Positions 4,600 to 5,838 of a DNA stretch of 5,838 nucleotides are shown piece after piece. How positions within the stretch are numbered: position 1 is the stretch's first letter; the number at the start of each line of letters is the position of its first letter. The notes under the pieces are model-generated. The model did no database searches and was not told the DNA's origin. It worked only from the letters and a program-made list of their open reading frames with translations. Source of the stretch: an uncultured bacterium (GTDB lineage: Bacteria > Actinomycetota > Coriobacteriia > Coriobacteriales > Coriobacteriaceae); assembly GCA_905215195.1 (NCBI GenBank), contig CAJMPF010000117.1, forward strand, positions 1 through 5,838, in the 5' to 3' direction. The position numbers were made by a program, and so were the translations under genes.

Positions 4600-4938
4600 A
4601 TGGAATATCGACAGACAGACGGCAAAACTCGGCGCGTGCACAAGCAGTATGTGGACGTCGTGGCTCGCATCCTCGCGGGCGGACAGGTCGTGCCGGTCAC
4701 CGTCTGCTGGGTCGACGGCCGTTGTTTTACGATCGACGAAATTATCTCGACAACCGGGTTTGGCCTGATGGTCCACGGCATCCGTACGTCAACGTATAAG
4801 GTGCGTTTTGGCGGGCACGCGACCGAGTTGTATCTGGAGGACCAGACGCGCGAGCGGGCGGACGGCTCGCAGGCGCACGTGATGCGTTGGTGGGTCTGGG
4901 CCTTTGATCGTACGCTTGAGGGCGAGCGCCGTAGGTAA
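4600..4938 (+). CDS. Small conserved-looking hypothetical protein (112 aa)
   Basis: I do not recognise this gene with confidence. The product is 112 residues, soluble, with no signal peptide or membrane segment. After a charged N-terminus (MEYRQTDGKTRRVHKQYVDV) come alternating hydrophobic strands: VVPVTVCWVDGRCFTIDEII at about 31-50, FGLMVHGIRTSTYKVRFGG at about 55-73, TELYLEDQT, then a Trp-rich end RWWVWAFDRTLEGERRR. The order 'P..v.W.dGr.f.I.e...Y.V...g...Ly.....W.v' loosely resembles small all-beta domains such as DUF6504, a tentative comparison from memory. ATG 4600 was chosen over ATG 4513 because a good promoter ends just upstream and the 29 extra residues look non-coding. Codon use matches the neighbours. 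It lies between pit (divergent) and the Bax-inhibitor gene (78 bases downstream, same strand), with no functional hint from either. Confidence 0.72.
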   Translation: MEYRQTDGKTRRVHKQYVDVVARILAGGQVVPVTVCWVDGRCFTIDEIISTTGFGLMVHGIRTSTYKVRFGGHATELYLEDQTRERADGSQAHVMRWWVWAFDRTLEGERRR

Positions 4939-4956
4939 GGACGTGCGGCATTCGGG

Positions 4957-4962
4957 TACAAT
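4957..4962 (+). promoter_or_regulatory. Possible -10 element of the Bax-inhibitor family gene
   Basis: TACAAT at 4957-4962 matches TATAAT at five of six positions and lies 54 bases before ATG 5017. No clear -35 is seen at standard spacing. The following gene may instead be co-transcribed with the small gene ending at 4938, since no terminator separates them. Confidence 0.35.
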
Positions 4963-5003
4963 GGCAGGAATCTTGTCACCTACGGCGCTGTCGTGCGCTT
5001 TTT

Positions 5004-5010
5004 GAAAGGA
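5004..5010 (+). promoter_or_regulatory. Ribosome binding site fixing the Bax-inhibitor gene start
   Basis: GAAAGGA at 5004-5010 ends six bases before ATG 5017. It excludes the in-frame upstream start at 4993, which would place this site inside the coding sequence. Confidence 0.8.
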
Positions 5011-5016
5011 CGTAGT

Positions 5017-5712
5017 ATGAACGATATCCAGGGCTATCAGAACGGCCCCATCGAGACCGGCGCAAGTCGCGCCAAGGAGATGTCGCCGCGTGCGTACAAT
5101 CTTGCCATGTCTGCCCTCATCTTCTTGGGCTTTTGCGCCATGGGCGCCGGTGCTTACTTTACGAGCACCATGGCGTTTGCCCGCATGATGATGAGCGGCG
5201 CTGCCCTGCCACTGGTCTTTGGCTCGTTTATCCTGACTATTGTCGGCATCGTCATGATGTCTGTTGCTGCCAGCAAACAGTCCGTGGGCCTGTCGCTCAC
5301 GGGTTACGTAATCTTTGCGAGCACCTTTGGCCTGACCGCGTCGTTTGGCCTTGCAAACTACGACCTGCCCACCATCAACACCGCCTTTATCGCCACCGCT
5401 GCCATCACCTTTGTCTTCGGTGCGCTGGGCGTGACCTTCCCCAAGTTCTTCCAGCGTGTGTACGGCATTGGTTTTGGCATCCTACTTGCCACGATTCTGG
5501 TCGAGATCGTGCTGATGTTCATGGGCGTCTCGCAGTCCATCACCGATCTGATCGTGATCGTGGTGTTCGCCGGGTTTATTGGCTACGACACCTATGTTGC
5601 CACGACGGTGCCGCCCACGCTGCCCAATGCGGTGCTCATGGCGTCCAACCTGTTCGTGGACATTATCAACGTGTTCCTGCGCATCCTGAACATTCTCGGT
5701 CGTCGCGACTAG
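5017..5712 (+). CDS. Bax-inhibitor-1 (BI-1/YccA/YbhL) family membrane protein
   Basis: The product is 231 residues, typical of bacterial BI-1 (UPF0005/TMBIM) proteins: seven-helix integral membrane proteins, some of which are pH-sensitive calcium leak channels (Bacillus YetJ). The bacterial physiological role remains unclear. A short hydrophilic N-terminus ends in SPRAYNLAMSALIFLGF, the usual family entry to helix 1, and six further hydrophobic segments follow. Near the C-terminus, GFIGYDTYVATT contains Asp191 and FVDIINVFLRILNILG contains Asp215. Their 24-residue spacing equals that of the pH-sensor pair Asp171/Asp195 of YetJ, so the gating pair appears conserved; channel activity is inferred only. 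ATG 5017 was chosen on its ribosome binding site. The gene ends in a strong terminator and stands alone or follows the small gene at 4600-4938. Confidence 0.92.
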   Translation: MNDIQGYQNGPIETGASRAKEMSPRAYNLAMSALIFLGFCAMGAGAYFTSTMAFARMMMSGAALPLVFGSFILTIVGIVMMSVAASKQSVGLSLTGYVIFASTFGLTASFGLANYDLPTINTAFIATAAITFVFGALGVTFPKFFQRVYGIGFGILLATILVEIVLMFMGVSQSITDLIVIVVFAGFIGYDTYVATTVPPTLPNAVLMASNLFVDIINVFLRILNILGRRD

Positions 5713-5756
5713 CGCGGCATTGCGACGCTTCCTACCGGACACGGTAAAACGATACG

Positions 5757-5785
5757 AAAGGCGGTCCTTCGGGGCCGTCTTTTTT
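5757..5785 (+). terminator. Intrinsic terminator with UUCG loop after the Bax-inhibitor gene
   Basis: GGCGGTCC (5760-5767) pairs with GGGCCGTC (5772-5779), including two G-U pairs, around a TTCG tetraloop. AAA precedes the stem and six T follow at 5780-5785. It lies 45 bases after the stop codon. Confidence 0.9.
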
Positions 5786-5838
5786 GTGCGTGGCGGGGTA
5801 TCATGGATGGGAAAAGCCGATAGCGGCAGAGACCGAGA
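5786..5838 (+). other. Window end, possibly the promoter and start of a next gene
   Basis: TATCAT at 5799-5804 resembles a -10 element but lacks a clear -35. ATG 5807 opens a frame to the window edge (MGKADSGRDR), but no ribosome binding site precedes it and ten codons cannot support a gene call. Confidence 0.15.

Noticed and set aside
5807..5838. Start of another gene at ATG 5807
   Set aside because: Only ten codons are visible and there is no ribosome binding site.

Overview
The window looks like a chromosomal segment of a moderately GC-rich actinobacterium of the class Coriobacteriia, most likely Collinsella or a close relative. This rests on the sepF–yggT–divIVA order typical of Gram-positive division clusters, the Ala/Pro-rich style of SepF and DivIVA, C/G-ending codons through most genes and strong GGAG-type ribosome binding sites. 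The genus is inferred from protein character, not from a search.

Layout. (1) Positions 1-1682, plus strand: 3' part of sepF, then yggT, then divIVA, closed by a clear intrinsic terminator. These act at the division septum and cell pole: SepF bundles and anchors FtsZ, YggT is a small membrane protein, and DivIVA is a curvature-sensing coiled-coil scaffold. Two anomalies sit here. yggT has no ATG/GTG/TTG that would give a full-length protein, and divIVA appears frameshifted near its 3' end, leaving a 39-codon tail out of frame. (2) Positions 1702-2322, minus strand: a small FMN nitroreductase with its own terminator, converging on the divIVA terminator. Its first ~70 codons differ in codon use from the rest, and its upstream region carries repeated CCAAAG boxes and a short palindrome. 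(3) Positions 2490-2606: a 117-bp hairpin element with 10-bp terminal inverted repeats, a 26-bp inner stem and a possible AAT target duplication. It directly abuts the stop codon of the next operon. (4) Positions 2609-4349, minus strand: a phosphate module, with a PiT-family permease gene followed by a DUF47/PhoU-like accessory gene. The permease leader contains a 10-nt perfect Shine-Dalgarno sequence with no nearby start codon. (5) Positions 4350-4599: divergent intergenic region. (6) Positions 4600-4938, plus strand: a small unrecognised protein whose start codon coincides with the predicted transcription start, so probably a leaderless mRNA. (7) Positions 5017-5785, plus strand: a Bax-inhibitor-1 family membrane protein with a UUCG-loop terminator. 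The last 53 bases hold no supported gene.

Most genes are ordinary housekeeping or membrane-physiology genes. I see no defence system, prophage or CRISPR. The observations most worth following are the hairpin element, the divIVA frameshift, the yggT start, and the noncoding signals upstream of the nitroreductase and the permease.
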